Part shown: positions 51,907-61,978 of the stretch, in pieces
Layout: each line of letters begins with the position of its first letter
How positions within the stretch are numbered: position 1 is the first letter of the stretch
Source: Actinopolyspora lacussalsi
GTDB lineage: Bacteria; Actinomycetota; Actinomycetes; Mycobacteriales; Pseudonocardiaceae
Length of the DNA: 64,000 bases
Direction of reading: 5' to 3'
Assembly: GCA_030803735.1 (NCBI GenBank)
Contig: JAURUC010000001.1
Location: 152,501 to 216,500, forward strand
Notes under the pieces: generated by a model
What the model saw: only the letters and a program-made list of their open reading frames with translations
Told to the model about the DNA's origin: nothing
The model's database searches: none
Translations under genes and position numbers: made by a program

Positions 51907-52686
51907 GTGGCCGAGCCGAGGAGTTTGCGACGTTCCCGCGGCGCCACCAAAGAGCGTGGAAACGGTGTGGTCGGCAGAATCTGGTTGGCGATCGCCATCG
52001 TCGTGTTCTATCCGCTCAAGGCTTTGCTGGCGCGGACCAGGCTGATCGGGTTGGAGCACGTCCCCGCGCGGGGCGGCGCGCTGTTGGTGCTCAACCACAT
52101 CTCACATCTGGATCCGATCTACGACGCGGTGTCGGTGCATCGGGCGGGCAGGCTTCCCCGCTTCCTGGCCAAGCACACGCTCTGGAACTATCCGGTGCTG
52201 CGCGGTGTGCTGCGTGGCGTCGAGCAGATTCCGGTGTATCGCGGCAGTGTGAACGCCCAGCAGAGCCTTCGGGACGCGCACCGGGCTCTGGAACAGGGCA
52301 AGGTGGTGCTGATCTACCCCGACGGCACCATCACCAAGGACCCCGAGGGCTGGCCCATGACCCCCAAGGTGGGAGTGGCCCGGCTCGCCCTGGAGCACGA
52401 GGTCCCGGTGATTCCGGTGGCGAGATGGGGCACCAGGGAAATCCTCGACGGGTACCACAAACGTTTTCGCCCCTTCCCGCGCAAGCGGGTCACGATGCGG
52501 TTCGGCGCCCCCGTGGACCTCTCCGAGTACCGCGAGCGGGAAGCCGACACCAGGGTGTTGCGTGAGGTCACCGAGCTGCTCATGCGTCGGGTGCGCGATC
52601 AGCTGGCCGAGATCAGGGAGGAACCCGCACCGTCCTCGTTCTACTCCGGTTCGAGGCGTGCGGAGCGGAACGACGACCATGTCTGA
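51907..52686 (+). CDS. 1-acyl-sn-glycerol-3-phosphate acyltransferase
   Basis: A 259-aa PlsC-type acyltransferase making phosphatidic acid. A transmembrane helix ([19 protein letters not shown]) precedes the NHxxxxD motif NHISHLDP and the second motif YPDGTITKD. The C-terminus ends in a polar tail. GTG 51907 has AAGGAG 5 nt upstream; the frame is open further 5'. It overlaps gpsA by 8 nt, linking two consecutive steps of glycerol-phosphate lipid synthesis. Confidence 0.88.
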   Translation: MAEPRSLRRSRGATKERGNGVVGRIWLAIAIVVFYPLKALLARTRLIGLEHVPARGGALLVLNHISHLDPIYDAVSVHRAGRLPRFLAKHTLWNYPVLRGVLRGVEQIPVYRGSVNAQQSLRDAHRALEQGKVVLIYPDGTITKDPEGWPMTPKVGVARLALEHEVPVIPVARWGTREILDGYHKRFRPFPRKRVTMRFGAPVDLSEYREREADTRVLREVTELLMRRVRDQLAEIREEPAPSSFYSGSRRAERNDDHV

Positions 52687-53716
52687 GACCGCGGTTCCCG
52701 GGCCGGAGGGCGGTGCCTTGCGGCGCGTGGCAGTGCTGGGGGCCGGTTCCTGGGGAACCGCGTTCGCCAAGGTGCTCGCCGACGCGGGCACCGAGGTGCG
52801 GTTGTGGGCCCGCAGGAGCCACGTGGCCGAGGCGATCGAGCGTGACCGCGTCAACACCGAGTACCTCCCGCGCACCCCGCTTCCCGACGGGCTGCGTGCC
52901 ACCGACGACGCCGCGGTGGCGCTGCACGGGGCCGACGCGGTGGTGCTCGCGGTTCCGAGTCAGACCCTGCGGGAGAACCTGACCGGATGGCAACCCCTCC
53001 TCCCGTCGGGGGTCACGCTGGTCAGTCTGGCCAAGGGGGTCGAGTTGAGCACCCTGAAACGGATGAGCCAGGTGATAGCCGAGGTGGCCGATGTGCCCGC
53101 CGCTCGGGTGGCCGTCGTTTCCGGGCCCAACCTCGCCAAGGAGATCGCCGACGAGCAGCCCACCGCCACAGTGGTCGCCTGTCCGGACCACGAGCGCGCC
53201 GTCGCGCTGCAGCGCGCCTGTTCGACGGGGTACTTCCGGCCCTACACCAACACCGATATCGTCGGTGTGGAGGTGGCCGGTGCCTGCAAGAACGTGATCG
53301 CGCTCGCCTGCGGGGTGGCCTCCGGCCTGGGGTACGGCTCCAACACCATGTCCACTCTCATCACCAGGGGCATCGCCGAGACGACCCGGTTGGGAACAGC
53401 GCTGGGCGCCGAGCCCATGACCTTCGCCGGGCTGGCCGGAATGGGCGATCTGGTGGCCACCTGTGTGTCGCCGCTGTCCCGCAACCGCACGTTCGGGGAG
53501 CGGCTGGGGCGCGGTGATTCCGTCGCCGAGGCGCAGCGTGCCGCGCACGGGCAGGTCGCGGAGGGCGTCAAGTCCTGCCGGTCGCTGTGCGAACTCGCTG
53601 CCGCCAACGGCGTGGAGATGCCGATAGCCGAAGTGGTCCACCGGGTGTGCCACGAAGGGTTGGACCCGGTACCCGCCGCGGCCGAGCTGCTGGGACGGGA
53701 CCGCAAACCGGAATAG
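52679..53716 (+). CDS. gpsA: Glycerol-3-phosphate dehydrogenase (NAD(P)+)
   Basis: A 345-aa enzyme producing sn-glycerol-3-phosphate for phospholipids. NAD motif [39 protein letters not shown], the catalytic Lys in [14 protein letters not shown], and the substrate motif [10 protein letters not shown] are visible. ATG 52679 overlaps the PlsC stop. It probably forms an operon with plsC and possibly the PLP enzyme that follows after 32 nt. Confidence 0.95.
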   Translation: MSETAVPGPEGGALRRVAVLGAGSWGTAFAKVLADAGTEVRLWARRSHVAEAIERDRVNTEYLPRTPLPDGLRATDDAAVALHGADAVVLAVPSQTLRENLTGWQPLLPSGVTLVSLAKGVELSTLKRMSQVIAEVADVPAARVAVVSGPNLAKEIADEQPTATVVACPDHERAVALQRACSTGYFRPYTNTDIVGVEVAGACKNVIALACGVASGLGYGSNTMSTLITRGIAETTRLGTALGAEPMTFAGLAGMGDLVATCVSPLSRNRTFGERLGRGDSVAEAQRAAHGQVAEGVKSCRSLCELAAANGVEMPIAEVVHRVCHEGLDPVPAAAELLGRDRKPE

Positions 53717-53748
53717 CGATCGAGACGTCGCACAGGAAGGAGAACCCG

Positions 53749-54852
53749 TTGTACGGGGACGGGACGCGCTGCGTACACGGTGGAGAGACCGAACCGGCCG
53801 CCGGGGAGTCGTTCATGCCCGGTCCGGTGTTCGCGGCCCCGTACCACCTGGGTGGCTCCGATCGCCTCGGTGACACCGATTTCTACGGTCGGGGTGGGAA
53901 TCCCACCTGGCGGGCGCTGGAAACCGCCGTCGGGGATCTCGACGGCGGAACGTGCCTGCTGCTGCCCTCCGGGATGGCGGCCATCGGCACTCTGCTGCGG
54001 GCCGTGCTGCACGCCGGTGACGTGCTGGTGCTGCCCACCGACGGCTACTACGCCACCAGGGAGTTCGTGCGGACCGAACTCGCCGAGCTGCATCTGCGGG
54101 TCAGGGAGGTTCCGACCGCGGGCCCCTTCCCGGACGACGTTTTCGACGACGCCCGTCTGGTGTTGCTGGAGACTCCCTCCAATCCCGGTCTCGACGTCTG
54201 CGACATCGCGGCACTTGCCGAGCGTGCCCACGCCGCCGGCGCGCTGCTGGCCGTGGACAACACGACCGCCACGCCGCTGGGCCAGCGACCGCTGGAACTC
54301 GGCGCCGACGCGGTGGTCGCCAGTGACACGAAGGCCCTGTGCGGGCACAGCGACCTGTTGCTCGGCCACGTCAGTGTGCGTGACGAGGAACTCGCGCGAC
54401 GCCTCGGCCGGGTACGCACCCTCTCCGGTGCGATCCCGGCACCGTTCGAGACCTGGCTGGCGCATCGCAGCATGGCGACGCTCGACCTGCGTCTCGCCCG
54501 GCAGGCCGAGAACGCGGCGGCGCTCGCCGAGGCGTTGTCCGGGCACGCGGACGTCAAGGGAGTTCGCTGGCCCGGCATGCCGAGCGATCCCGCGCACGAA
54601 GTGGCGAGTCGGCAGATGCGCCGTTGGGGCGGTGTGCTGCGCTTCGAACTGCGGGACGCCGAGGCGGTGGAACGGTTCGTCAACCGCAGTCACCTCGTTT
54701 CCGGAGCGACCAGTTTCGGTGGGGTGCACAGCACCGTGGACCGGCGTGCCCAGTGGGGCGATCCCGTTCCGGACGGTTTCGTGCGGTTCTCGGCCGGTTG
54801 TGAGGATCCCGCCGATCTCGTGGCCGACGTCCTCGCCGCACTGCGGCGGTAG
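53749..54852 (+). CDS. Cys/Met-metabolism PLP-dependent enzyme (cystathionine gamma-lyase-like)
   Basis: A 367-aa trans-sulfuration-type enzyme. The N-terminal FYGRGGNPTWRALETAVGDL, the PLP lysine in SDTKALCGHSDLLLGH, the Asp in LLAVDNTTATPL and the C-terminal SGATSFGGVHSTVD are characteristic. TTG 53749 has AAGGAG 7 nt upstream and gives the family N-terminus (YGDGTRCVHGGETE). Its place downstream of plsC-gpsA and just upstream of a cysteine dioxygenase suggests sulfur amino-acid turnover. Whether it is a gamma-lyase or gamma-synthase cannot be told. Confidence 0.85.
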   Translation: MYGDGTRCVHGGETEPAAGESFMPGPVFAAPYHLGGSDRLGDTDFYGRGGNPTWRALETAVGDLDGGTCLLLPSGMAAIGTLLRAVLHAGDVLVLPTDGYYATREFVRTELAELHLRVREVPTAGPFPDDVFDDARLVLLETPSNPGLDVCDIAALAERAHAAGALLAVDNTTATPLGQRPLELGADAVVASDTKALCGHSDLLLGHVSVRDEELARRLGRVRTLSGAIPAPFETWLAHRSMATLDLRLARQAENAAALAEALSGHADVKGVRWPGMPSDPAHEVASRQMRRWGGVLRFELRDAEAVERFVNRSHLVSGATSFGGVHSTVDRRAQWGDPVPDGFVRFSAGCEDPADLVADVLAALRR

Positions 54853-55177
54853 TGGCGCCCTGTTCCGGTTCGCGCGGCGAGAGCTCTCGCCGCGACGTGA
54901 GTCGGTGTCGCACGACAGTGTGAGATCTTGCGAGTCCCCGGGGATTTCCTTGCCGTAGCGTCTCGTTCCTGGTTGACTGGTCGTCGTGTTTTTGCGCGCT
55001 ACGAAGGCGAACCCGACGGCGGTCCGGCGTCCGGCCGGTCAGTACCGCCATGTCGAGCTGCGCCTGGTAGCGAGCGCGCTGTGTCCTTCGCGGTGAGTTT
55101 CCCCGTGATCACGGATCGTTGATCCGCCGATCCCGCTTTCCGCTCTTCTCCCGTACTATCGCGAAGGACCCTCCGCT
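54853..55177. other. Intergenic region, PLP enzyme / cysteine dioxygenase
   Basis: About 325 nt. A hairpin gagagctctcgcc sits at 54880-54895, and no protein with family features is seen. The cysteine dioxygenase promoter is probably here. Confidence 0.4.
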
Positions 55178-55624
55178 GTGTTCGCTGTTCCACCGAATAC
55201 TGTTCTCCACGCGCCCGAACGTACCCGGCCGCATCCGGCTCTGATAGCCCGCGATGTCGCGACCGATCGCCGCGGTTGGGCACACCTGGTGCGTTACGAC
55301 CGGGAACAACGTTGGTCCGCGCTGCTGCGGCGCACCGACGACCACGAGGTCTGGATCCTGAGCTGGTTGCCCGGCCAGCACACCGAGCTGCACGATCACG
55401 GAGGTGCCGACGGTGCCTTCACCGTGGTCTCCGGTGTGCTGACCGAACGCGCCGTGCGCTCCGACTCCGGGCACCACCAGGCCGAGGCGCTGCACACGCT
55501 CGTCGCGGGCCAGTCCCGGGTCTTCGGCCCCAACTACGCCCATCAGGTGCACAACGAGGGGCCGGACCCCGCGATCAGCATTCACGTGTACCGACCCGGC
55601 AGGGCGCTCAACCCGACCGGTTGA
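55178..55624 (+). CDS. Cysteine dioxygenase-like cupin
   Basis: A 148-aa cupin resembling bacterial type I cysteine dioxygenase, which oxidises cysteine to cysteine sulfinate. The iron-binding motif is HTELHDHGGADGAF with HxH, and the third His lies in YAHQVHNEG. WILSWLPGQHTEL and DGAFTVVSGVL are typical. Start GTG 55178 by family fit; ribosome binding is weak. Its stop abuts the stop of the minus-strand GNAT gene. Confidence 0.82.
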   Translation: MFAVPPNTVLHAPERTRPHPALIARDVATDRRGWAHLVRYDREQRWSALLRRTDDHEVWILSWLPGQHTELHDHGGADGAFTVVSGVLTERAVRSDSGHHQAEALHTLVAGQSRVFGPNYAHQVHNEGPDPAISIHVYRPGRALNPTG

Positions 55625-56068
55625 TCAGGACTCCGCGTTCGCGGTCGAGAGCTTTCGGACGAAGTGCGTGGAAGGGGCGGTGAACCCGCTGCTCGCGTAC
55701 AACCGGTGCGCGGCGTGACGCCCGTTTCCCGAATCGAGGTGGATCTCGCCCACCCCCGACGCCGCCGCCTCACGCGCGATCCAGCGCAGCAGTTCGCTCG
55801 CGTACCCGTTTCCCCTGGCTCGCGGCAGCGTGCACAGATCGTCGATGTACAGGTAGCTGCCCCAGGCCAGGCATTCACCGGAGCGGAATCCCGCCGCTGC
55901 CACCGCCCGCTGTTGCGAGTCGAGAGCCGCGATCAGTCGATACCCGTGCTGCCGCTGCCTGCCCACCGCGGCCAGGAAGTCGGCCATCGTGCTCAACCGA
56001 GGGCGTAGTTCCCGGAGTACCGGGTACGCCGTGCTCGTCTCCGCCTGGTCGAGTTCTCTGATCAGCAA
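55625..56068 (-). CDS. GNAT family N-acetyltransferase
   Basis: A 147-aa acetyltransferase. Motif A is YIDDLCTLPRARGNGYASELLRWIAREA with the acetyl-CoA loop RGNGYA; HAAHRLYASSGF follows. Substrate unknown. The start is TTG 56068 with AAGGTG upstream. It is divergent from the MocR-type gene and convergent with the cysteine dioxygenase; the divergent MocR regulator could control it. Confidence 0.78.
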   Translation of the reverse strand: MLIRELDQAETSTAYPVLRELRPRLSTMADFLAAVGRQRQHGYRLIAALDSQQRAVAAAGFRSGECLAWGSYLYIDDLCTLPRARGNGYASELLRWIAREAAASGVGEIHLDSGNGRHAAHRLYASSGFTAPSTHFVRKLSTANAES

Positions 56069-56164
56069 CGCAGCACCTTTCCCGCATCAGTGCCCTGTGG
56101 GCCGCATCCGCAGCTTCTCCCGAGCGGTGGCATCATTGAAGTGCCAATCGAGGAGTGTTCGAAA

Positions 56165-57577
56165 ATGCCACCCAGGGTTTCCGCGTCCGGAGCGCCACCG
56201 CTGGAACTGGCAGTGGAGCTGGACCGCACCAGCGCCCGGCCGTTGGCGGTTCAGCTGGCCGAGGGACTGCGTGGGGCCGCGACGAGGGGCCAGCTACGAC
56301 GTGGTGATCGGCTGCCGTCCACCCGCGCACTCGCCCGGCATCTCGACGTCAGCCGTACGGTCACGGCGGCCGCTTACGAACAGCTCCACGCGGAGGGCTG
56401 GATCGCGGGCAGGCACGGCTCCGGCACCTACGTCACCGCCGCTCCGCCGGGAGTCGACGGGGTGGCGCAGGCCGGAACGGTCGTCGAGAGCGACGCGGAC
56501 GCGACGCGGGGAGTGCTGCTGGCACCGGGAGCGCCGTGGTCACAGGGGATAGACCGAGCCGCTTGGCGGCGCGCCTGGCGTGCGGCCGGGGACAAGGCAC
56601 CGTCCACCATGCCCTATCGGGCCGGCGTGCCGGAGTACCGCGCGGTCATCGTCGAGCACCTGTTGCGCCACCGCGGTCTGGTGGTCGAAGGTCCGGCCGA
56701 GAACTCGGTACTGGCAACGGCCGGAACCACCGCCGCGCTCGCCGAACTGGCCGCCGCCGTGCTGCCCTCCGGTGCGACCGTGGCGATGGAGGAACCCGGA
56801 TATCAGCGAGCGGTGGGTGCGCTGCGTGCCGGCGGCATCGAGGTGCTTCCCGTTCCCGTGGACCACTCCGGTCTGCTGGTCGAGCGGATTCCCGAGCACG
56901 TCGACGCCGTCTACTGCTCACCCGCGCACCAGTACCCGCTGGGTGGCAGAATGCCCGCCCAGCGGCGAACCGCGCTGATCGAACGGGCACGCACGGCGAA
57001 CTGGTTGATCGTCGAGGACGACTACGACGGCGAATTGCGCTACGACGTGGCTCCGCTGCCCGTGCTGGCGGCCCTGGCACCGGACGTGGTCGTGCATCTG
57101 GGGACCACCAGCAAGATCCTCACTCCCACGCTCGGTGTCGGCTGGTTGTTGGCTCCCGAATGGGTGACCACCGCGGTGCTGGAGTACCGCGAACGCACCG
57201 GCACCCGTCCCGCACCGGCGGGGCAGTGGTTGCTCACCGAGTTCGCCGCGAACGGGGATCTGGGCAGGCATCTGCGGCGGTTGCGTCGCGAGCTCTCCGG
57301 ACGCAGGGAGCTGGTCGTCGACGCCTTCGAAGGGGCGGGTGTCGAACTGTTCGGTGATCGTGCCGGGGCACACGTCGTGGTTCCGCTGTCGGACGGTGAC
57401 ACCGAACGTCGCATCATGGCCTCCCTCCGCCGGCGGGGAGTGCTCGCCGACGGTCTGCGCAGGCACCATCAGGCCGAGCAGCAGTGGTACGGACTGGCCC
57501 TCGGCTACGCCGTGTGCGGCGGACGGGAACTGCGTGAGACCTTGCCGATCCTGGTCTCGGAGATCGTCGGCGGTTGA
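56165..57577 (+). CDS. MocR/PdxR-type transcriptional regulator
   Basis: A 470-aa GntR-family regulator fused to an aminotransferase-like domain. The winged helix is residues about 25-85 ([48 protein letters not shown]), and the fold-type I domain has PLP lysine in [15 protein letters not shown] and the Asp in [15 protein letters not shown] 56165 with GGAG upstream is chosen over ATG 56090, which lacks family support. Such regulators sense PLP or amino-acid adducts and usually control a divergent gene; here that would be the GNAT gene. Confidence 0.87.
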   Translation: MPPRVSASGAPPLELAVELDRTSARPLAVQLAEGLRGAATRGQLRRGDRLPSTRALARHLDVSRTVTAAAYEQLHAEGWIAGRHGSGTYVTAAPPGVDGVAQAGTVVESDADATRGVLLAPGAPWSQGIDRAAWRRAWRAAGDKAPSTMPYRAGVPEYRAVIVEHLLRHRGLVVEGPAENSVLATAGTTAALAELAAAVLPSGATVAMEEPGYQRAVGALRAGGIEVLPVPVDHSGLLVERIPEHVDAVYCSPAHQYPLGGRMPAQRRTALIERARTANWLIVEDDYDGELRYDVAPLPVLAALAPDVVVHLGTTSKILTPTLGVGWLLAPEWVTTAVLEYRERTGTRPAPAGQWLLTEFAANGDLGRHLRRLRRELSGRRELVVDAFEGAGVELFGDRAGAHVVVPLSDGDTERRIMASLRRRGVLADGLRRHHQAEQQWYGLALGYAVCGGRELRETLPILVSEIVGG

Positions 57578-57611
57578 TCCGCCGCTTACGGTGCGGCCCC
57601 CGTACGCGAGG

Positions 57612-57617
57612 TATGGT
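57612..57617 (+). promoter_or_regulatory. -10 box (TATGGT), leaderless ddl
   Basis: TATGGT lies 7 nt before ATG 57625; no ribosome binding site is seen. Confidence 0.45.
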
Positions 57618-57624
57618 GCTGCGT

Positions 57625-58716
57625 ATGGCTGAACGCAAGATCCGGGTGGCGGTTGTTTTCGGCGGACGCAGTACCGAGCACGGTATTTCCTGCCTGTCCG
57701 CGGGTAGTGTGCTGGCTCATCTGGATCGGCGGCGTTTCGAGGTCGTTCCCGTGGGAATCACCCGTGCCGGCTCCTGGGTGCTCGGCCCGGACGACGAGGA
57801 GCAGCTACGACTCAAGGACCGGGTCGAACCGGAGATCGTCGACGGCGAGGCGTTGACCCTGCCCGCGGATCCCAGCAGCCGCGAGCTGGTCTCGCTGGAG
57901 TCGGACACTGTGGGGCAGGCGCTGTCCGGCGTGGATGTGGTGCTGCCGATGCTGCACGGTGCTTTCGGTGAGGACGGCACCATCCAGGGGCTGCTGGAGA
58001 TGGCCGGCATTCCGTACGCCGGGCCAGGCGTGCTCGCCAGTGCGGCAGCCATGGACAAGGAGTTCGCCAAGAAGCTCCTCGCCGCCGAGGGGCTGGAGGT
58101 CGGCACCTACGAGGTGCTGCGTCGCGACGAGACCACATTGGACGAAGCTCGCAGGAGCAGGCTGGGCCTGCCCGTGTTCGTCAAACCGGCCCGTGCCGGG
58201 TCCTCGGTGGGGATCACCAAGGTCACCGATCACGCCGAGCTCGACGCCGCCATCGCCGAGGCGCGGCGTGTCGATCCCAAGGTGATCGTCGAGTCCGCGC
58301 TGTTCGGGCGCGAGATCGAGTGCGGTGTTCTGGAGTTCCCGGACGGAGAGGTGACCGCTTCGGCGCCCGCCGAACTGCGCGTCGACAGCGATTCCGGCTG
58401 GTACGACTACGATTCGAAGTATCTCGACGACGACACCGAGTTCGACGTGCCGGCCAAGCTTTCCGACGAGGAGACGGAACGGTTGCGCACGGCCGCGGTC
58501 GGCGCTTTCCGCGCCCTGGACTGCCAGGGGCTGGCCCGGGTCGACTTCTTCCTGACCGAGGAAGGTCGGCCGGTGGTCAACGAGGTGAACACCATGCCGG
58601 GATTCACCCCGATCTCGCTGTACCCGCGCATGTGGGCGCACGCGGGTGTCGACTATTCGAGCCTGCTGAGCACCCTGCTGGACACCGCTGTGGCCCGCGG
58701 CACCGGTCTGCGGTGA
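57625..58716 (+). CDS. ddl: D-alanine--D-alanine ligase
   Basis: A 363-aa ATP-grasp enzyme making the D-Ala-D-Ala terminus of peptidoglycan precursors. [66 protein letters not shown] and the metal-binding [11 protein letters not shown] are all present. The active-site loop residues appear standard, so no D-Ala-D-Lac switch is indicated. ATG 57625 has a -10 box 7 nt upstream. The 86-bp repeat begins 18 nt after its stop. Confidence 0.95.
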   Translation: MAERKIRVAVVFGGRSTEHGISCLSAGSVLAHLDRRRFEVVPVGITRAGSWVLGPDDEEQLRLKDRVEPEIVDGEALTLPADPSSRELVSLESDTVGQALSGVDVVLPMLHGAFGEDGTIQGLLEMAGIPYAGPGVLASAAAMDKEFAKKLLAAEGLEVGTYEVLRRDETTLDEARRSRLGLPVFVKPARAGSSVGITKVTDHAELDAAIAEARRVDPKVIVESALFGREIECGVLEFPDGEVTASAPAELRVDSDSGWYDYDSKYLDDDTEFDVPAKLSDEETERLRTAAVGAFRALDCQGLARVDFFLTEEGRPVVNEVNTMPGFTPISLYPRMWAHAGVDYSSLLSTLLDTAVARGTGLR

Positions 58717-58734
58717 CCCGTCCTGACCACCTAC

Positions 58735-58821
58735 CCGATGTCGGACCTCCCGGAGCGAGAGCCCGCGGGAGGTTCCGCCGAGCGAGCGGCTCGACAACCC
58801 GATCGGAAAACCTCGATGAGG
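58735..58821 (+). repeat. Interspersed 86-bp repeat, copy B
   Basis: Partner of 31705-31790, with the same orientation relative to the upstream gene. The inner hairpin is cgagc-gagcg-gctcg and the outer stem gaggtt/aacctc is perfect here. It lies between the ddl stop and the DUF3515 stop. Confidence 0.75.
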
Positions 58822-58827
58822 CGGGAA

Positions 58828-59499
58828 TCAGTCGAACACGTCCCGCTTGGGCAGGTGCTCGTCGAGGATCCGTGACACGTCCTGGATCGGGCCGATACCG
58901 GTGTCGTTCGGTCCGGTGACCGCGACGTAGACCGGCCGGTCGACCGCCAGCCAGGTGGTGGTTTCACCGCTGCTGATCGGCAGCCAGCTCACTCCGGAGA
59001 TCACCACCAGCTTCGAGGTGGGTTTCAGCTCGGCCGGGGCGGTCAGCCCGCACCGTAGGCTGATCGGGTCGTGCTCGGCGTCACCCCATGCCACCGTGCC
59101 CGCCGGTTTCGGGGTCGCCAGTTCACGCCGGGGCACCCCGGAACCGTCGACGCGCAGCTTGTCGGGCAGCGCGTCCAGCACCGTCGCGCAGTCCGCCGAG
59201 TTCGCCTCCGGAGCCTTCACCGGGGGCAACGCCAGTGGTCCGCTGCGGTCGGCCGTCGTATTCGCGGCGGCTCCCTCGTCGGGCCGGGCGTGCTGCCCGG
59301 TCCCGCCGCTCAGGACTCCCAACGTGGCAACGCCCGCCGCCAGCAGTACACCGAGCGACAACGCGATGATCAGTACGACCCGGGGTAGCCCGGATCCGGA
59401 TTGTTCCCGCACGTCACCCACTACAGCACGAGCGACGCGGGCGATGCGGACCGGTGCCGTTCCGCCGCGGGGAACGGGGGGCTCCGCCGGGCGAGTCAC
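58828..59499 (-). CDS. DUF3515 membrane-anchored protein
   Basis: A 223-aa protein of unknown function found beside ddl and thiL in many actinobacteria. One N-terminal transmembrane helix (VVLIIALSLGVLLAAGVATLGVL, about residues 40-62) precedes an extracytoplasmic domain with CATVLDALPDKL, a Trp-Gly pair (VAWGDAEHDPISLRCG) and TTTWLAVDRPVYVAV. Two Cys (in NSADCA and LRCG) could form a disulfide outside the membrane. Start GTG 59499. Confidence 0.82.
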   Translation of the reverse strand: MTRPAEPPVPRGGTAPVRIARVARAVVGDVREQSGSGLPRVVLIIALSLGVLLAAGVATLGVLSGGTGQHARPDEGAAANTTADRSGPLALPPVKAPEANSADCATVLDALPDKLRVDGSGVPRRELATPKPAGTVAWGDAEHDPISLRCGLTAPAELKPTSKLVVISGVSWLPISSGETTTWLAVDRPVYVAVTGPNDTGIGPIQDVSRILDEHLPKRDVFD

Positions 59500-59577
59500 G
59501 ACCGCGAGCGGGCCGAAACGCTCCCACCCGGTGCGAAGCCGGGAGCTCGGACAGGCACCGTCCGGTGGACGGATGCT

Positions 59578-59811
59578 CTACAGGTGCACGACCGGACAGG
59601 TCAGCGTGCGGGTTATTCCCGCCACGTTCTGAATGTTGGCCACCACCATCTTGCCGAGTTTGTCCACGTTCTCGGCCTCGGCGCGCACGATGACGTCGTA
59701 CGGCCCCGTCACGTCCTCGGCGCTGATGATCCCGGTGTTCCCGGATATCTCGGACGCCACCGCTGCGGCTTTGCCTACCTCGGTCTGAATGAGGATGTAT
59801 GCCTGGACCAC
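59578..59811 (-). CDS. Stand-alone Lrp/AsnC ligand-binding (RAM) domain protein
   Basis: A 77-aa protein consisting only of the RAM/SMA effector domain of Lrp/AsnC regulators (VQAYILIQTEVGKAAAVASEI, SAEDVTGPYDVIVRAEAE). The helix-turn-helix is absent. Start GTG 59811 has AAGGGG 8 nt upstream; longer frames upstream lack family similarity. Such proteins bind amino acids and can form mixed oligomers. It is conserved beside thiL in actinobacteria, but its job is not known. Confidence 0.8.
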   Translation of the reverse strand: MVQAYILIQTEVGKAAAVASEISGNTGIISAEDVTGPYDVIVRAEAENVDKLGKMVVANIQNVAGITRTLTCPVVHL

Positions 59812-59999
59812 GGGTGTGTGCCCCTTCGTCTCGTCGAAAGCGTTCGAGGTGGAAACTGGGAGCTGTTTACGACTTGGTCGAGCGGGCAGGTGCCCCGGCG
59901 GCCGGCCAGGCCGGTGCTGTCCCGATGAGCGGATCCAGTCCCCGAACGGGCAAGTTACCGCATCGAGTCGCGTGGACGCGCAACGAAAGGAAGATCCAG

Positions 60000-60968
60000 T
60001 TGACTCCCGAGGAGAGACCGGACACACGGACCGTCTCACAGGTGGGTGAGTTCGGTCTCATCCGGAGAGTGACCGAGCACCGTAACCAGCCGAGCAGCAC
60101 CCTCCTCGGTCCCGGTGACGATGCCGCCGTGCTCACCGCTCCGGACGGCAGGGTCGTGGCCACCACCGACGTGCTGGTGCAGGACGTGCACTTCCGGCTG
60201 GACTGGTCCGGTCCCCGGCACGTGGGCCGCAAGGCCGTGGCCGTGAACCTCTCCGACATCGCGGCGATGGGGGCCGTGCCGACCGGCCTGCTGGTGGGAC
60301 TCGGGTGCTCCGGGGAAGTGACCGCGGAGTTCGTCGACGAACTGGCCGCGGGCATGTGGGAAGAGGCGCGGCGTGCCGGTACCGCCCTGATAGGCGGCGA
60401 CATGGTCACCTCGAACCAACTGACCGTCTCGGTGACCGCGCTGGGTGACCTGCGGGGCGGAAAACCGGTGACCAGGGAGGGCGCGCGACAGGGCGATGTC
60501 GTGGCGTTGGCCGGTGGCCTGGGGTGGTCGGCGGCGGGGTTGGCGGTGCTGGCTCGTGGATTCCGCTCACCGCTGTCGGTGGTCGGTGCTCACCGGGTTC
60601 CCCAACCGCCCTACGAGGCCGGGCCCGCCGCGGCGGTGGCCGGTGCCACTTCGATGATCGACATCTCGGACGGGTTGCTCGCGGACATGGCGCACGTCGC
60701 GGATGCCTCCGGGGTCTCGGTGGACATCCGCACCGACCAGCTCGAAGTGCCACAGCGACTGCTGGAGGTGGCCTCGGCGCTCGGGGCCGATCCCGGCGAC
60801 TGGGTGCTCAACGGCGGTGAGGACCAGGCGTTGGTGGCGACTTTCCCCGGCGATCGCGAGCTGCCCGACGGGTGGCGCCCCATCGGTCGTGTCCGACAGG
60901 GCCGAGGTGTCACCGTGGACGGTGTCGAGCACACCGAACGGGCCGGGTGGCAGCACTGGCGGCATTGA
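60000..60968 (+). CDS. thiL: Thiamine-monophosphate kinase
   Basis: A 322-aa AIR-synthase-fold kinase making thiamine diphosphate, the cofactor of Ilv[13 protein letters not shown], the metal-binding [34 protein letters not shown], and the [12 protein letters not shown] motif are seen. TTG 60000 has AAAGGAAG upstream. No thiamine riboswitch is visible. It is divergent from the RAM-domain gene. Confidence 0.93.
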   Translation: MTPEERPDTRTVSQVGEFGLIRRVTEHRNQPSSTLLGPGDDAAVLTAPDGRVVATTDVLVQDVHFRLDWSGPRHVGRKAVAVNLSDIAAMGAVPTGLLVGLGCSGEVTAEFVDELAAGMWEEARRAGTALIGGDMVTSNQLTVSVTALGDLRGGKPVTREGARQGDVVALAGGLGWSAAGLAVLARGFRSPLSVVGAHRVPQPPYEAGPAAAVAGATSMIDISDGLLADMAHVADASGVSVDIRTDQLEVPQRLLEVASALGADPGDWVLNGGEDQALVATFPGDRELPDGWRPIGRVRQGRGVTVDGVEHTERAGWQHWRH

Positions 60969-61073
60969 ACTGGCGGCATCGAACAGCTCGGCCGGGGGCT
61001 CGGTCGGTTCTCATACCCGATCCCGTGACGTGGCGGGCACCCAGGGGGGCGGTGTTGATGATCAAAAGGTCGC

Positions 61074-61079
61074 TAGGGT
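61074..61079 (+). promoter_or_regulatory. -10 box (TAGGGT), leaderless ung
   Basis: TAGGGT lies 8 nt before GTG 61088; no Shine-Dalgarno is seen. Confidence 0.4.
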
Positions 61080-61087
61080 CATGGCCC

Positions 61088-61765
61088 GTGACCAGGAGCC
61101 CGTTGAACGAGATTGTGGAACCAGGCTGGGCCGAGGCGCTCGCGCCGGTGTCCGACCGGATAGCCGCCATGGGCGATTTCCTGCGCTCGGAAGTCGCCGC
61201 CGGACGCGAGTACCTGCCGGCCGGGGAGAACGTGCTGCGCGCCTTCCAACAGCCGTTTCGGGATGTGCGAGTGCTCATCGTGGGGCAGGATCCCTACCCG
61301 ACGCCGGGGCATCCCGTCGGCTTGAGCTTCTCGGTCGCTCCGGACGTCGACCCCGTGCCACGCAGCCTGGCCAACATCTTTCGTGAGTACTGTGACGATC
61401 TCGGCCATCCGCACCCCTCCAACGGTGATCTCACGCCGTGGACCGAGCGGGGCGTGCTGCTGCTCAACCGCGCGTTGACCGTGCAGCCGGGCAAGTCGGC
61501 CTCGCATCGCGGCAAGGGGTGGGAAGAAGTCACCGATCAGGCCATCAAGGCGCTGGCGCAGCGTTCCGAACCACTGGTGGCGATTCTGTGGGGACGTGAC
61601 GCCCGGAGCCTGCGTACGTTGATGCCCGGCGTCGGGTGTGTCGAGTCGCCGCATCCGAGCCCGATGTCAGCTGATCGGGGATTCTTCGGATCACGGCCCT
61701 TCAGCCGCGCGAACGAGATGTTGCGGGAACTGGGGGCGGAACCGATCGACTGGAAACTTCCGTGA
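61088..61765 (+). CDS. ung: Uracil-DNA glycosylase
   Basis: A 225-aa family-1 glycosylase removing uracil from DNA. The water-activating motif [18 protein letters not shown] and the C-terminal minor-groove loop [21 protein letters not shown] are diagnostic. GTG 61088 gives a start that matches the mycobacterial Ung N-terminus ([16 protein letters not shown]); an upstream ATG would add an unrelated stretch. Confidence 0.94.
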   Translation: MTRSPLNEIVEPGWAEALAPVSDRIAAMGDFLRSEVAAGREYLPAGENVLRAFQQPFRDVRVLIVGQDPYPTPGHPVGLSFSVAPDVDPVPRSLANIFREYCDDLGHPHPSNGDLTPWTERGVLLLNRALTVQPGKSASHRGKGWEEVTDQAIKALAQRSEPLVAILWGRDARSLRTLMPGVGCVESPHPSPMSADRGFFGSRPFSRANEMLRELGAEPIDWKLP

Positions 61766-61911
61766 CCGCGACGCTTCGTTCCGATCCGTGAGTGGGTCCC
61801 GACCCGTGCGCGGGATCCGAACCACGAGTGGGCGTCGGGGAGGTGAGCCTCGACGAGGGGATGAGGACGTACCGTCCCGCTGTGTGCTCACCCGGCGCCC
61901 ACCGGCTGAAA

Positions 61912-61942
61912 AACGCTCGGCCGGTTGTACCGACCGAGCGTT
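61912..61942 (-). terminator. rpmB terminator
   Basis: On the minus strand a 9-bp stem aacgctcgg / ccgagcgtt with an inner tcgg/ccgg pairing is followed by TTTTTCAG. It lies 36 nt past the rpmB stop. Confidence 0.88.
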
Positions 61943-61978
61943 CTCGACGAGTGATCGAGACGACGTCTCGCCGTCGTC

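Noticed and set aside
53700..53750. SAM or other riboswitch before the Cys/Met PLP enzyme
   Set aside because: Only 32 nt separate it from gpsA; there is no room for an aptamer and no SAM-box sequence.
59812..59999. TPP riboswitch upstream of thiL
   Set aside because: The conserved ctgaga and THI-box sequences are absent in this gap.
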